The notes: generated by a model not told the origin, from the sequence alone. A stretch of DNA of 64,000 nucleotides from Gemmatimonadaceae bacterium (GCA_025928335.1 JAICJQ010000003.1:16970-80969); one strand, 5' to 3'; positions 45,154 through 55,341 are shown, numbered from the stretch's first letter. A program made the numbers and translations.

Positions 45154-47832
45154 ATGTCCTGGCTCGCTCGAATCCGAAACGCTTTTCGTTCGAACGCGTT
45201 GTCGCGCGACATCGACCGCGAGATGGAGTTCCACCTCGCTGAGCGCGCCGATCAACTCTCGTCGGCAGGGATGACCGCGGAAGACGCTCGATGCGAGGCA
45301 CAGCGGCGCTTCGGTAACTATGGCTCGATCAAGGAGCGCACGCGTGAGCGCGATCTCGCCGCGTGGCTCGACACGCTCATCGCCGATCTCCGCTATGCGC
45401 TACGCGGCTTTCGCTCGTCGCCGGGCTTCGTGCTCGTCGCCGTCCTGTCGCTCGCCCTCGGCATTGGCGCGAACACCGCGATTTTCACGCTGATCGATGC
45501 CGTTGTTCTCAAGTCGCTTCCGGTCAGTCACCCCGAGGAGCTCGTCGGCGTGACGCGAGACAGCGTCAACCTCTTCACCAATCCGCTCTGGGAGCAGATT
45601 CGCGACAGGCAGGACATGTTCGACGGCATCCTCGCGTACGGCGATGCCGAGTTCAATCTTGCCGACGGCGGTGAAGTGCGCCGCGCCATCGGGAGCTGGG
45701 TGAGCGGCGACTTCTTTCGAACGCTCGGCGTTCGCACCGCAATTGGCCGGCCAATCACGCGAGACGACGACCAGCGCGGATGCCCCGGCGTCGTCATGCT
45801 CAGTGACGCGTTTTTCCTGAGGCAGTTCGCCGGCGACGAGCGAGCGATCGGCCAAACGCTTTCACTCGATGGTCATCCCTTCCGGATCATCGGGGTGGTC
45901 GAGCGGCGTTTTGACGGTCTCGAAGTCGGTCGACACTCGTCGCTCTACGTTCCCCTCTGCACCGAGGCGATCATCCGCGGGGCGAACAGCCAGCTCGATC
46001 ATCGCAGTAGCTGGTTTCTCCAGATTGTCGGTCGCCCGAAGGCCGCTCTGTCGAGCGAACAGCTTCAGTCGCGGCTTGCCGCCATCGGCCCGGCAGTGCT
46101 CGAGTCGACGGTCCCTCAACAGTGGCAGGCAAAGAACCGAGCCGAATACCTGAAAATGAAATTCGGTGTCGAACCAGTTTCGCGCGGCTTCTCTGCGTTG
46201 CGACGCATGTACAGCAAGGCGTTGTATGTGCTCATGTCGATCACGGGAATCGTGCTGCTCATTGCGTGCGCGAACGTGGCGAACCTGCTCCTCGTGCGCG
46301 CGACCGCGCGGCAACGCGAGATGGCGGTGCGGCTCGCGCTTGGCGCGGGCCGAGGGCGACTGGCTCGTCAACTGATGACGGAGAGTCTTCTTCTCTCCGG
46401 TACGGGTGCTCTCGTCGGCATCGCCTTCGCCGCCTGGGGCAGCCGGATACTCGTCGCGATGCTGACGCGAAGCACACAGATCGTGTCGCTGGATTTGTCG
46501 GCGGATCCACGAATCCTCGGCTTCACGATCGTCGTCGCGCTTCTCACGGGACTTCTGTTCGGTCTCGCCCCCGTCTGGCGCGCCGGTCGCGTCGATCCCC
46601 AGTCGGCGATGAGAGCTCGAGGGCGCGAGACGGTCGAAGGCCACTCGCGTCTGTCGATCGGCAGAGCGCTCGTCGTCGGGCAGATCGCGCTGTCGCTGGT
46701 ATTGGTTGCTGCTGCCGGCCTCCTGCTCGGCAGTTGGCGCAAGCTCTTGAACGTCGATGCCGGATTTCAGCGCGATCACATCCTGCTCGTCAATGTCGAC
46801 ATGCGCCCCGCCGCACTCCCGGCGGTGCGGCGAGGTCCGGTGTATAACGAGCTGCTCGATCGCCTGCGGGCGATTCCGGGAGTTCGGTCCGCGAGCTCAT
46901 CGCAAGTGACCCCGGTCGGACGAGCAACGTGGAATGATGTGCTTCACGTTGACGGCTTTACACCACGTTCCATTGAAGACGCCGTGGCGTGGACGAACGC
47001 CGTCAGCGATCGGTACTTCTCGACGATGGGCATCCCACTCGCCGCGGGGCGCGACTTCAACGCGGAGGACCGTCCGAGCGCGAATCGGGTCGCGATCGTG
47101 AGCCGAATGACCGCCGCGAAATTCTTCAAAGATCCCGCGCCGATTGGAAAGACGTTCCGACTCGAGCAGGGACCGACCGGGCTCGGGCCACCGATCGAGA
47201 TCATCGGCGTGGTCGGTGACACCAAGTACCAGTCGTTGCGTGAAGAAACAGCGCCTGTCGTTTACTTCGCGTCGCGCCAGGACACGACGCTCGGACCGTT
47301 CACCAATCTGGAACTCCGAACCGACGGGTCGCCGGGCGCGTTGATTCCGCCGATTAAGCGCGCGTTCGCCGAAATTAATCCGCGCATCTCGCTGGAGTTC
47401 GTCCCGCTCGAGCAGCAGTTGGCGGAATCCCTGACGATGGCGCGCGCCATTGCAACGCTCTCCGGCTTCTTCGGCGGTTTGGCGTTGCTGCTCGCGCTCA
47501 TCGGGCTCTACGGGACAATGGCGTACGGTGTGGCGCGCCGCCGGAATGAGATCGGCGTCCGAATCGCGCTCGGAGCCGCGCGGAGCCGTGTTGTCCGCAT
47601 GGTACTCGGAGAGGTTGGCCGCACGGTCGTGGCGGGGTTGGTGCTCGGCGTGCTGATGGCTCTGTTGGCAATGCGACTGCTCGCGAGTTTTCTCTACGGC
47701 GTGACGCCGACCGACCCGCGGACTCTCGTCGCGTCGGGTGGACTGCTCTTCCTCGTCGCGTTGCTCGCGGCAGCCAAGCCCGCCTGGCGCGCCGCGGGGC
47801 TCGATCCGATCGCGGCGCTGCGCGAAGACTGA
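45154..47832 (+). CDS. ADOP-type ABC permease (orphan)
   Basis: ALSRDIDREMEFHLAERADQLSSAGMTAEDARCEAQRRFGNYGSIKERTR plus MacB/FtsX domains. Confidence 0.93.
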   Translation: MSWLARIRNAFRSNALSRDIDREMEFHLAERADQLSSAGMTAEDARCEAQRRFGNYGSIKERTRERDLAAWLDTLIADLRYALRGFRSSPGFVLVAVLSLALGIGANTAIFTLIDAVVLKSLPVSHPEELVGVTRDSVNLFTNPLWEQIRDRQDMFDGILAYGDAEFNLADGGEVRRAIGSWVSGDFFRTLGVRTAIGRPITRDDDQRGCPGVVMLSDAFFLRQFAGDERAIGQTLSLDGHPFRIIGVVERRFDGLEVGRHSSLYVPLCTEAIIRGANSQLDHRSSWFLQIVGRPKAALSSEQLQSRLAAIGPAVLESTVPQQWQAKNRAEYLKMKFGVEPVSRGFSALRRMYSKALYVLMSITGIVLLIACANVANLLLVRATARQREMAVRLALGAGRGRLARQLMTESLLLSGTGALVGIAFAAWGSRILVAMLTRSTQIVSLDLSADPRILGFTIVVALLTGLLFGLAPVWRAGRVDPQSAMRARGRETVEGHSRLSIGRALVVGQIALSLVLVAAAGLLLGSWRKLLNVDAGFQRDHILLVNVDMRPAALPAVRRGPVYNELLDRLRAIPGVRSASSSQVTPVGRATWNDVLHVDGFTPRSIEDAVAWTNAVSDRYFSTMGIPLAAGRDFNAEDRPSANRVAIVSRMTAAKFFKDPAPIGKTFRLEQGPTGLGPPIEIIGVVGDTKYQSLREETAPVVYFASRQDTTLGPFTNLELRTDGSPGALIPPIKRAFAEINPRISLEFVPLEQQLAESLTMARAIATLSGFFGGLALLLALIGLYGTMAYGVARRRNEIGVRIALGAARSRVVRMVLGEVGRTVVAGLVLGVLMALLAMRLLASFLYGVTPTDPRTLVASGGLLFLVALLAAAKPAWRAAGLDPIAALRED

Positions 47833-47901
47833 CCGACACGGCTAGTGCGCAGTTCATACTCGGGCGCTAACTTGGCCCGACTTCAACTGGTTGATCGAGC
47901 C

Positions 47902-48471
47902 GTGTCGACTCTCTCACGACGCAACTTCGTCGCAGCGCTGGGGGCCGGCGCCGCGACCGTGTGGCTCACCGCGGAGGCGCGCGATCTTCTCGCCGCGGGC
48001 AAGCGCGCCGCGGTCGCCGCGCAAGCACAAGCGCCTTTCAAAATCCTCACAGCCGATCAGGCGGCCGATCTGGACGCGGCCGCGTCGCGGATTGTCCCGA
48101 GTGACGGAACGCCAGGCGCGCACGAGGCCAACGTTGTCCGATTCATCGACGAATCACTCGCCGGCTTCGGGAAGGATCAGCGCGACGACGTGAACAAACT
48201 CGTGGCCGAGCTGCGACGTCTCGCCGGGGAACGACACAAGGGCGCAAAGTCGTTCGCGGCTTTGACTCCCGGGGATCAAGACGCGGTCATCGCGACGATG
48301 GAAAAGACCAAGGGGTCGCATTTCGGTCTGCTGCGCGCCGTCACCGTCACCGGGATGTTCGCCAACCCCGAGTACGGCGGCAACGCGAACAAGAATGGAT
48401 GGAAGCTGCTTGGATTCGACGACCACTTCTCGTGGGCCGCCCCCTTTGGCTGGTACGACCGCAATGTCTGA
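47902..48471 (+). CDS. Gluconate 2-dehydrogenase subunit 3-family protein with Tat-like signal
   Basis: STLSRRNFVAALGAGAATVWLTAEARDLLA; FKILTADQAADLDAAASRIVPSDGTPGAHEANVVRFIDESL. Confidence 0.88.
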   Translation: MSTLSRRNFVAALGAGAATVWLTAEARDLLAAGKRAAVAAQAQAPFKILTADQAADLDAAASRIVPSDGTPGAHEANVVRFIDESLAGFGKDQRDDVNKLVAELRRLAGERHKGAKSFAALTPGDQDAVIATMEKTKGSHFGLLRAVTVTGMFANPEYGGNANKNGWKLLGFDDHFSWAAPFGWYDRNV

Positions 48472-50146
48472 CCACACGCATCCGCCGCTCACGCCACTGC
48501 AAACGACCACGGTCAAGTACAAGCCCGAAGACGAAGTGGATTTCGTCGTCGTGGGGTCGGGGGCCGCCGGAGGCGTCGTCGCGAAGGAGCTGTCGACCGC
48601 CGGGTTTCGCGTGGTCGTGCTCGAGCAGGGCCCGTGGCGCACCGAGCGGGATTTCGTACACGACGAGCTCGCGGTCTTCGACCGGTCGCTGTTGACGAAC
48701 GACTACAGCAAATCGCCGAACACCTTTCGCAAAACGGAAAAGGAAAAGGCCAAGGTGCAACCTGCCGTCGCCTACGGGCGCGGGGTGGGTGGAACGAGCG
48801 TCCATTTCTCGGCGAACTTCTGGCGCTTCCGCGAGATCGATTTCAATGAAGCGAGCCGGAAGGGCACCCTTGCCGGCACGGGGTTCGCGGACTGGCCGAT
48901 CACGTACCAGGAGCTCGAGCCCTACTACACGAAGGTCGATTGGGAAGTGGGCGTCGCGGGCGCGCCTGGGCCCTTCGATCCCCCGCGGTCGCGTCCGTAT
49001 CCGATGCCGCCGCACCCACCGAAGTCGACGGGCGTTCTCCTCGAGCGTGGCGCGAAGAAGCTCGGCTGGACGGCCTTCCCCGCGCCGATGGCGATCGTCT
49101 CGAAGCAATACGACGGTCGCTCGGCGTGCGCGCAGTGCGGCTTCTGTCTCGGCTTCGGCTGCGAGGTCCGCGCCAAATCGAGCTCGCTCGTTACGACGAT
49201 CCCGAAAGCCGTGGCGACGAAGCGCTGCGAGGTTCGGCCGAATTCATACGTGCGTAAAGTCGAGACTGATACGCGCGGCCGTGTCACCGGAGTGAAATAC
49301 TTCGACGCAACGAAAAAAGAGATTTATCAGCGTGCCAAGGCGGTGGTTGTCTGTGCCAACGGCGCGGAGACGCCGAGACTCCTGCTCAACTCGAAGTCCA
49401 ATCTCTTTCCGAATGGTCTCGCCAACTCGAGCGGCGTCGTCGGCAAGTACTTGATGTTCAACGGCGCTGGAAACGCGATGGGGCAGTTCGAGCACGAAGT
49501 CAACGGCTTCAAGGGAATCGTCGCCACCCGCGTCGTGTGGGATCTATATGAGCTCGATCCAAAGCTCGGGCTCGTCGGCGGCGGCGGATTCGATTACCGA
49601 TTCGACGTGACACCAATCGGGTTTGGCTTCGGCGGATTGCCGCCGGACGCGCCGAAATGGGGCAGCGCGTACAAGCGAGAACTGCAAAAGCAGTACAATC
49701 GAACGATTGTCGCCTATGGCCACACAAGCTCTCTCCCTGTCGCGACCAACAGCATCTCGCTCGACCCCGAGGTAAAGGACGACTGGGGTTTGCCGGTGAT
49801 CCGCATGACCTATCAGGACCATCCGCAGGATCTCAAGCTCTACAAGTATTTCGCCGATCGCTCCAAGCAGCTGCTCGAAGCGTCGGGCGCAGTGCACGCT
49901 TGGGCGCTGCCGACGGACAGCCAGGAGTTCAGCGTGCACCTGCTTGGGACGTGTCGCATGGGCAATGACCCGAAGACCTCGGTCGTCGACAAGAACAATC
50001 GCGCGCACGATGTGAAGAACCTGTTCGTCGTCGACGGCTCGAGTCTCGTCACGAGTGGTCGTGGTCAGCCGACAATGACGATTCAAGCATTGGCGTTTCG
50101 CGCGGCGGATCAAATCGTCGGCTTCGCGAAGCGTCACGAGATCTGA
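48464..50146 (+). CDS. GMC-family FAD oxidoreductase (gluconate dehydrogenase-like large subunit)
   Basis: VDFVVVGSGAAGGVVAKELSTAGFRVVVLEQGPW; HLLGTCRMGNDPKTSVVDKNNRAHDVKNLFVVDGSSLVTSGRGQPTMTIQALAFRAADQI. Confidence 0.92.
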   Translation: MSDHTHPPLTPLQTTTVKYKPEDEVDFVVVGSGAAGGVVAKELSTAGFRVVVLEQGPWRTERDFVHDELAVFDRSLLTNDYSKSPNTFRKTEKEKAKVQPAVAYGRGVGGTSVHFSANFWRFREIDFNEASRKGTLAGTGFADWPITYQELEPYYTKVDWEVGVAGAPGPFDPPRSRPYPMPPHPPKSTGVLLERGAKKLGWTAFPAPMAIVSKQYDGRSACAQCGFCLGFGCEVRAKSSSLVTTIPKAVATKRCEVRPNSYVRKVETDTRGRVTGVKYFDATKKEIYQRAKAVVVCANGAETPRLLLNSKSNLFPNGLANSSGVVGKYLMFNGAGNAMGQFEHEVNGFKGIVATRVVWDLYELDPKLGLVGGGGFDYRFDVTPIGFGFGGLPPDAPKWGSAYKRELQKQYNRTIVAYGHTSSLPVATNSISLDPEVKDDWGLPVIRMTYQDHPQDLKLYKYFADRSKQLLEASGAVHAWALPTDSQEFSVHLLGTCRMGNDPKTSVVDKNNRAHDVKNLFVVDGSSLVTSGRGQPTMTIQALAFRAADQIVGFAKRHEI

Positions 50147-50188
50147 CGCAAAACCACGACGCACTGAATGACGAGCGACGGTGTTCTA

Positions 50189-52597
50189 TCAATCCGCGCG
50201 CAGCGCGATGGCCGGATCGACCTTGGTCGCGCGGCGCGCCGGCCCGTACGCCGCGATCAGGATCACGACGAATAGAACGCCGCACGCCGCGGCGAGGGCC
50301 AGCGGATCGGTGGGACTGAGCTCAAACAGCATCGCGCCGAGGAGCTTTGACGCGGCGAGTGCCGCGACGATCCCAACAACAGCGCCGGCGCCAGCCACTT
50401 GAAGTGCCTGCAGCATGACCTCGCGGCGCAACCGTTCAGGCGCGGCGCCCAACGCCATGCGAACGCCGATCTCACGCGTACGTTCACGTACGAGCGACGC
50501 CATCAAGCCATAGAGGCCGATCGCGGCCAACAGGAGCGCGGCGATGCCGAACACCGACATCAGGTAGGCACTCATCCGCGGTTGTGCGAGCGGTCCGGAA
50601 AGCAGCTCGTCCACCGGATGCACGTACCAGAGTCTGAGCAGCGGATCGATCGTCCCCAACTCCCGGCGCATGGCCGGCAGCACGGATCCAATGTCGCCGC
50701 GCGTCCGCATCGCGAGGCCGAATTGCCAGAAGTCCATTTGCCGCCAGGGCACGTACACGATCGGCGACGCGGCGCGAAGCGTGCGAATGTGCGAGTCCTC
50801 AGCAACACCAACCACCGTGCGCCACGGAATGCTGTCGGGAAGCAGATAGTGAATGCGCTTGCCGATCGGATTCTCCCCGGGCCACATCCGCTTCGCGACC
50901 ATGTCGCTGACGATCGCGACCGGCGCGGCGTTCTCGCGGTCCGCGTCAGTGAACGTCCGCCCGCTCAACACTCGGGTGCCGAAGGTGCGAAAATAGTCTT
51001 TGTCGCCCGACATCTCCGGCAAAAAGGGATTCGTCGCAATCTCCGAAGCCGACTGCCCTTCCTTGTCGAAGCGGCTGATGAACACGTTTTCGCCGACGAG
51101 CGGCGGGATGAGTGTCGGTGTCAGCGCGACGACGCCGGGAATCGACCGCCAACGGCGGAGGATATCCTCGCCGACCGGATAGAATTTCGACACCGAGTCG
51201 TACTTCTTGGAAGGCCACGACACGGAGAGCTCTGTGAGGTGGTCCGGCGTGTAGCCGAGATCGAGAGACTCCAGGTGCCCGAGGCTTCGCACGAGCAGGG
51301 CGGCGCCAGAAAGCATGACGAGGGCCAACATCGTCTGCGCGGCGACGAATACGTGTCGAAACCGGCGACGCGACGCCGAGTCGCGTCCCGAGCGTGAGTC
51401 GAGCCGGAGCGTTGACGCGACGTCCGCCCTCGCGGCGATCAATGAAGGCACGACGCCGAACAGCAGCACCGCGACGACCGTCACACCCACGCCGAGCCAT
51501 ATCGGCGTACCGGAAAGTTGGATGACATCGAGTCGGGGCAGGCGCGCCGGTGCCGCCGCGACAAGCACCTGGACGAGCAGACCGGCGCAGAGCAAGCCAA
51601 CGACGCCACCGCCGATCGCGATCAATCCCGTCTCGAGGAGCAACTGTCGGGCGACGTCGCCATAGGTCGCGCCGAGGGCGCGGCGGATCGCCAGCTCGCG
51701 CGTCCGGTTCGCGGCGCGGAGCAGGAGAAGGCCGCCGACGTTGACGCACGCGATCATCAACAAAAGCGCGACCGCGGCGCTGAGCGCGATGAGCACGGGC
51801 CGGATGTCGCCGAGCATCGCCTGCGCAAAGGGAACGACCTTCGCGCCGGTAATCGTCGGGCGAATCGGAATCCCGGGTGCCGGCGTGCGCCTCACGATGG
51901 AAGCGAATTCGTCGGCGGCGGCGCGCGGGGATGCGCCCGGATTGAGTCGCGCCACGGCGATGACGCTCAGTCCGTCACTCCCGGGCCAGGTCAGCCAGTA
52001 GCCGGCGCGATTTGGAAAGTCGAGGCCGGGTGGCGCAATACCGACGATCGTGTACGTGAGCTGGCTGTACGGTTCGTAGAGGTGATGGCCGACAACCGAC
52101 GGGTCGCCACCGAACCACCGTTGCCAGTTCTGGTAACTCAAGACGAGCACCGGAGCCGCACCTTTCACATCGTCGTCGGGTCGCAGCAACCGGCCAACCA
52201 CTGCGTGCGCACCCAACGCGTCGAAAAATGACCCGCTGACGACAACCCGGCCGAGCGTCAGCGTACGATCGCCGTCAACGAGCGGGCCTTCGGACGTCGC
52301 CCAGTGCGCGTAGCCACCCACCTCACGAATGGAGCGAGCCTCGCGTTTCACGGCCTGGAGGTCGTTCTTCACGAGGCCGAACTCGTTGTCCGGCGTGTTC
52401 CGGTAGGTGGAGATCACAACCAGGCGATCGGGATCGCTGACCGGAAGTCGTTGGAAGAGCACCGCCCGAAATACGGTGAAAACCGCCACCGCCGTGCCGA
52501 TGCCCAGCCCGAGAATGACGATCGCCGCCGAGAGGAAACCGGGCGTTCGCGCGAGACCGCGCAAAGCGACGCGTACCGACCGCACGAGATCATTCAT
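50189..52597 (-). CDS. ADOP-like ABC permease lacking the N-terminal PadR-associated extension
   Basis: MNDLVRSVRVALRGLARTPGFLSAAIVILGLGIGTAVAVFTVFRAVLFQRLPVSDPDRLVVI; FtsX domains. Confidence 0.92.
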   Translation of the reverse strand: MNDLVRSVRVALRGLARTPGFLSAAIVILGLGIGTAVAVFTVFRAVLFQRLPVSDPDRLVVISTYRNTPDNEFGLVKNDLQAVKREARSIREVGGYAHWATSEGPLVDGDRTLTLGRVVVSGSFFDALGAHAVVGRLLRPDDDVKGAAPVLVLSYQNWQRWFGGDPSVVGHHLYEPYSQLTYTIVGIAPPGLDFPNRAGYWLTWPGSDGLSVIAVARLNPGASPRAAADEFASIVRRTPAPGIPIRPTITGAKVVPFAQAMLGDIRPVLIALSAAVALLLMIACVNVGGLLLLRAANRTRELAIRRALGATYGDVARQLLLETGLIAIGGGVVGLLCAGLLVQVLVAAAPARLPRLDVIQLSGTPIWLGVGVTVVAVLLFGVVPSLIAARADVASTLRLDSRSGRDSASRRRFRHVFVAAQTMLALVMLSGAALLVRSLGHLESLDLGYTPDHLTELSVSWPSKKYDSVSKFYPVGEDILRRWRSIPGVVALTPTLIPPLVGENVFISRFDKEGQSASEIATNPFLPEMSGDKDYFRTFGTRVLSGRTFTDADRENAAPVAIVSDMVAKRMWPGENPIGKRIHYLLPDSIPWRTVVGVAEDSHIRTLRAASPIVYVPWRQMDFWQFGLAMRTRGDIGSVLPAMRRELGTIDPLLRLWYVHPVDELLSGPLAQPRMSAYLMSVFGIAALLLAAIGLYGLMASLVRERTREIGVRMALGAAPERLRREVMLQALQVAGAGAVVGIVAALAASKLLGAMLFELSPTDPLALAAACGVLFVVILIAAYGPARRATKVDPAIALRAD

Positions 52598-52622
52598 GGA
52601 GTTGAGACCCCCAAGAGAGCTA

Positions 52623-52658
52623 ACTCGGCGACTGGGTACTCGGCGGAGTCGCCGAGTA
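52623..52658 (-). promoter_or_regulatory. Three-arm, mutually exclusive hairpin leader between ettA and the ADOP gene
   Basis: Minus-strand TACTCGGCGACT / CGCCGAGTA / AGTCGCCGAGT: arm 1 can pair with arm 2 (9 bp, 4-nt loop) or arm 3 (11 bp). Confidence 0.5.
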
Positions 52659-52693
52659 GCCTCTCTTCGACACCGGAAAACCCGCGGACCCTG

Positions 52694-54373
52694 TCAGGCC
52701 CTTACGAGTTTTCTGTACGCGACGCGGTGCGGCTGGTCGGCGTCGGCGCCCTTCCGCTTCTTGAGATCCTCGACGTACGACTGGTAGTTGCCTTCATGCC
52801 ACACGACCTCGCTGTTCCCCTCGAATGCGAGAATGTGGGTGGCAACGCGGTCGAGGAACCAACGATCGTGCGAGATGATCACGGCGCATCCGGCGAAGTC
52901 GACGATTGCGTCCTCGAGCGCGCGCAGTGTATCGACGTCGAGGTCATTCGTCGGCTCGTCGAGCAGCAACACGTTACCGCCGCTCATGAGTGTCTTTGCA
53001 AGATGCAGGCGGTTTCGTTCTCCACCCGACAACAGGCCCACTTTCTTCTGCTGATCGGTGCCCTTGAAGTTGAAGCTCGACAGATAGGCGCGGCTATTGA
53101 GCTCCTTCTTGCCGACCATGATCGTCTCTTGGCCGCCGGATATCTCCTGCCACGCCGTGACGTCGGCGTTGAGCGTGCGATTCTGGTCGGTGTACGCGAC
53201 CTGCACTGTCTCGCCGACTTTGAGCGAACCACCGTCGGGCTGCTCCTGGTCGACGATCATCCGGAACAGTGTCGTCTTGCCCGCGCCGTTCGGCCCGATG
53301 ATTCCCACGATGCCGCCGCGCGGGAGATCGAACGACAGCCCGTCGAACAGCAGCTTCTCACCGAATGCCTTTCTGAGATCGCGCGCCGTCACGACGTCGT
53401 TGCCGAGTCGCGGCGGCGGCGGAATGACGATCTCGTGCTGGAGGATTTTTTCGGCCGTCTCCTGCGCGGCCATCTCTTCGTACTTCTGAATACGCGCCTT
53501 ATTTTTTGCCTGTCGCGCGCGAGGCGCGAGGCGCACCCAGTCGAGCTCGCGTTGCAGCGTGCGCTGCCGTGCGGACTCGGTCTTCTCTTCCTGGGCGAGG
53601 CGGGTGCGCTTCTGGTCGAGCCACGAGGTGTAATTCCCCTCGTAGGGAATTCCGTAGCCGCGATCGAGCTCGAGAATCCAGCCGGCGACGTTGTCGAGGA
53701 AATAGCGGTCGTGCGTGACGGCGACGACGGTGCCGGCGAAGTCGTGCAAATACCGCTCGAGCCAGGCGACGCTCTCGGCGTCGAGGTGGTTCGTCGGCTC
53801 GTCGAGGAGAAGCATGTCGGGCTCCTCGAGCAGCACGCGGCAGAGCGCGACCCGTCGGCGCTCGCCTCCAGATAACGTTGTGACGTTTGCGTCCGCGGGA
53901 GGCAAACGCAACGCGTCCATCGCGACTTCGATCTTATTGTCGAGATTCCACAGGTCGTGCGCGTCGATCTGCTCCTGCACGCGCGCCTGGCGCGCGAGGA
54001 GCTTATCCATCGCCGCGTCGTCCATCGGCTCCGCGAAGGCCATCGAGATGTCCTCGAATTCCTTGAGGAGAGCGCGCTGCGCTCTCACCGCGAGCTCGAC
54101 GTTGCCCTTTACGTCGAGGTTGGGATCGAGCTGGGGCTCCTGCGACAGATAGCCGATGCGCGTTCCTTCACGCGCCCACGCCTCACCCTGAAAGTCGTGG
54201 TCGACGCCCGCCATGATACGGAGCAGCGACGATTTGCCGGCGCCGTTCGCGCCAAGGACGCCAATCTTGGCGCCGTCGTAAAAAGACAGCCAAATACCGC
54301 GCAAGATCTCCCGCGACGGCGGGACGACCTTGCGCAGGTCCTTCATGACATAAATGAACGTCGGGGGAGCCAT
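52694..54373 (-). CDS. ettA: Energy-dependent translational throttle protein EttA (ABC-F)
   Basis: FIYVMKDLRKVVPPSREILRGIWLSFYDGAKIGVLGANGAGKSSLLRIMAGVD; two ABC cassettes with LSGGERRRVALCRVLLEEPDMLLLDEPTNHLDAESVAWLE; start refined. Confidence 0.95.
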   Translation of the reverse strand: MAPPTFIYVMKDLRKVVPPSREILRGIWLSFYDGAKIGVLGANGAGKSSLLRIMAGVDHDFQGEAWAREGTRIGYLSQEPQLDPNLDVKGNVELAVRAQRALLKEFEDISMAFAEPMDDAAMDKLLARQARVQEQIDAHDLWNLDNKIEVAMDALRLPPADANVTTLSGGERRRVALCRVLLEEPDMLLLDEPTNHLDAESVAWLERYLHDFAGTVVAVTHDRYFLDNVAGWILELDRGYGIPYEGNYTSWLDQKRTRLAQEEKTESARQRTLQRELDWVRLAPRARQAKNKARIQKYEEMAAQETAEKILQHEIVIPPPPRLGNDVVTARDLRKAFGEKLLFDGLSFDLPRGGIVGIIGPNGAGKTTLFRMIVDQEQPDGGSLKVGETVQVAYTDQNRTLNADVTAWQEISGGQETIMVGKKELNSRAYLSSFNFKGTDQQKKVGLLSGGERNRLHLAKTLMSGGNVLLLDEPTNDLDVDTLRALEDAIVDFAGCAVIISHDRWFLDRVATHILAFEGNSEVVWHEGNYQSYVEDLKKRKGADADQPHRVAYRKLVRA

Positions 54374-54430
54374 TGATCTCGGTCGGATGAAGCGGAAATG
54401 ATGAGGGATCGCACTCAATTCATTGCGACT

Positions 54431-54519
54431 GGGGTCAGACTCCAACCCGCAACCGCGCAATGGAGCCCACAAGCCCTTCAAGTAGGGTCAGACTCCATTT
54501 CTTGGATGGAGTCTGACCC
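54431..54519. repeat. GGGGTCAGACTCC repeat plus perfect GGGTCAGACTCCA hairpin (REP-like)
   Basis: GGGGTCAGACTCC at 54431; GGGTCAGACTCCA (54485-54497) - 9 nt - TGGAGTCTGACCC (54507-54519). Confidence 0.8.
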
Positions 54520-54567
54520 CACCCCGATTTTGGGTGGACTCGCGACGAAATGTACATCGCACCGAGG

Positions 54568-55341
54568 CTATCTCCGGGAGTGATCGGACAGAAAGCGGAT
54601 CACGTCGTCGCCCCAGATCGGGACGCCTTCGGCTCCAAAGATCAAATGACCCGGGGCGATTCCGTCGATCGGTTGCTTGGGCGTGAATGGGGGATAGATC
54701 TTGAGCTCGGCGGGCACTCCGCGGGACGCCAGGATGGCGTGGACGCGACGCGCGCCGTCCACCGTGCCATCGTTCTTCGCCACCATGCAGCAGACAGGCG
54801 TAGTCAGAGCTCGCGCCGCTGCGTCGAGCGCCTCACGAAGCGGCGAGCTGCGCAGGAAGTTCAACGAGCCGCCCGCCTGATTTATCACGGCGAACAGGCG
54901 GTCGGTTCGCGCAGCGGCAAAGACCGAGACGAGCGCGCCGAATGACCACCCCATCATCGCGATCCTCGACGCATCGACCTCCGGCTCGTCCGCGATCGCT
55001 TCGATTGCGGCAAGTGCGTCTCCGGTTTCGGCGACGACGCGGGCAACGAAGAGATCGCGGTAGTCGCCGCGCACCTCCTCGCGAAACGTCGGTCCGTCCG
55101 ACGCCCCGTAGCCGCGGCGTTCGAGAACGAGGACGGCATAGCCGGCGTCGTTCAATAATCGGGCGATGTAGAAAAAGGGCCGTTCCGACCGCTCGTCGCC
55201 GAAGCGCAGGCCGTGGTTGTAGATGACCAGCGGAAACGGCCCGCTGCTCATCGGCTTGAAGAGGTAGGACTGGAGCCGCAGCCCATCATGCTCGTAGAAC
55301 AGCTCCGCATATGCCGGCTTTGCGGGCTTCTCTTCCGCCAT
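54568..55341 (-). CDS. Alpha/beta hydrolase (dienelactone hydrolase-like)
   Basis: PFPLVIYNHGLRFGDERSERP, RIAMMGWSFGALVSVFAAAR nucleophile elbow GWSFG. Confidence 0.9.
   Translation of the reverse strand: MAEEKPAKPAYAELFYEHDGLRLQSYLFKPMSSGPFPLVIYNHGLRFGDERSERPFFYIARLLNDAGYAVLVLERRGYGASDGPTFREEVRGDYRDLFVARVVAETGDALAAIEAIADEPEVDASRIAMMGWSFGALVSVFAAARTDRLFAVINQAGGSLNFLRSSPLREALDAAARALTTPVCCMVAKNDGTVDGARRVHAILASRGVPAELKIYPPFTPKQPIDGIAPGHLIFGAEGVPIWGDDVIRFLSDHSRR

Noticed and set aside
52304-53875. 523-aa plus-strand ORF antisense to ettA and the ADOP start
   Set aside because: Shadow ORF; ettA is unmistakable on the other strand.
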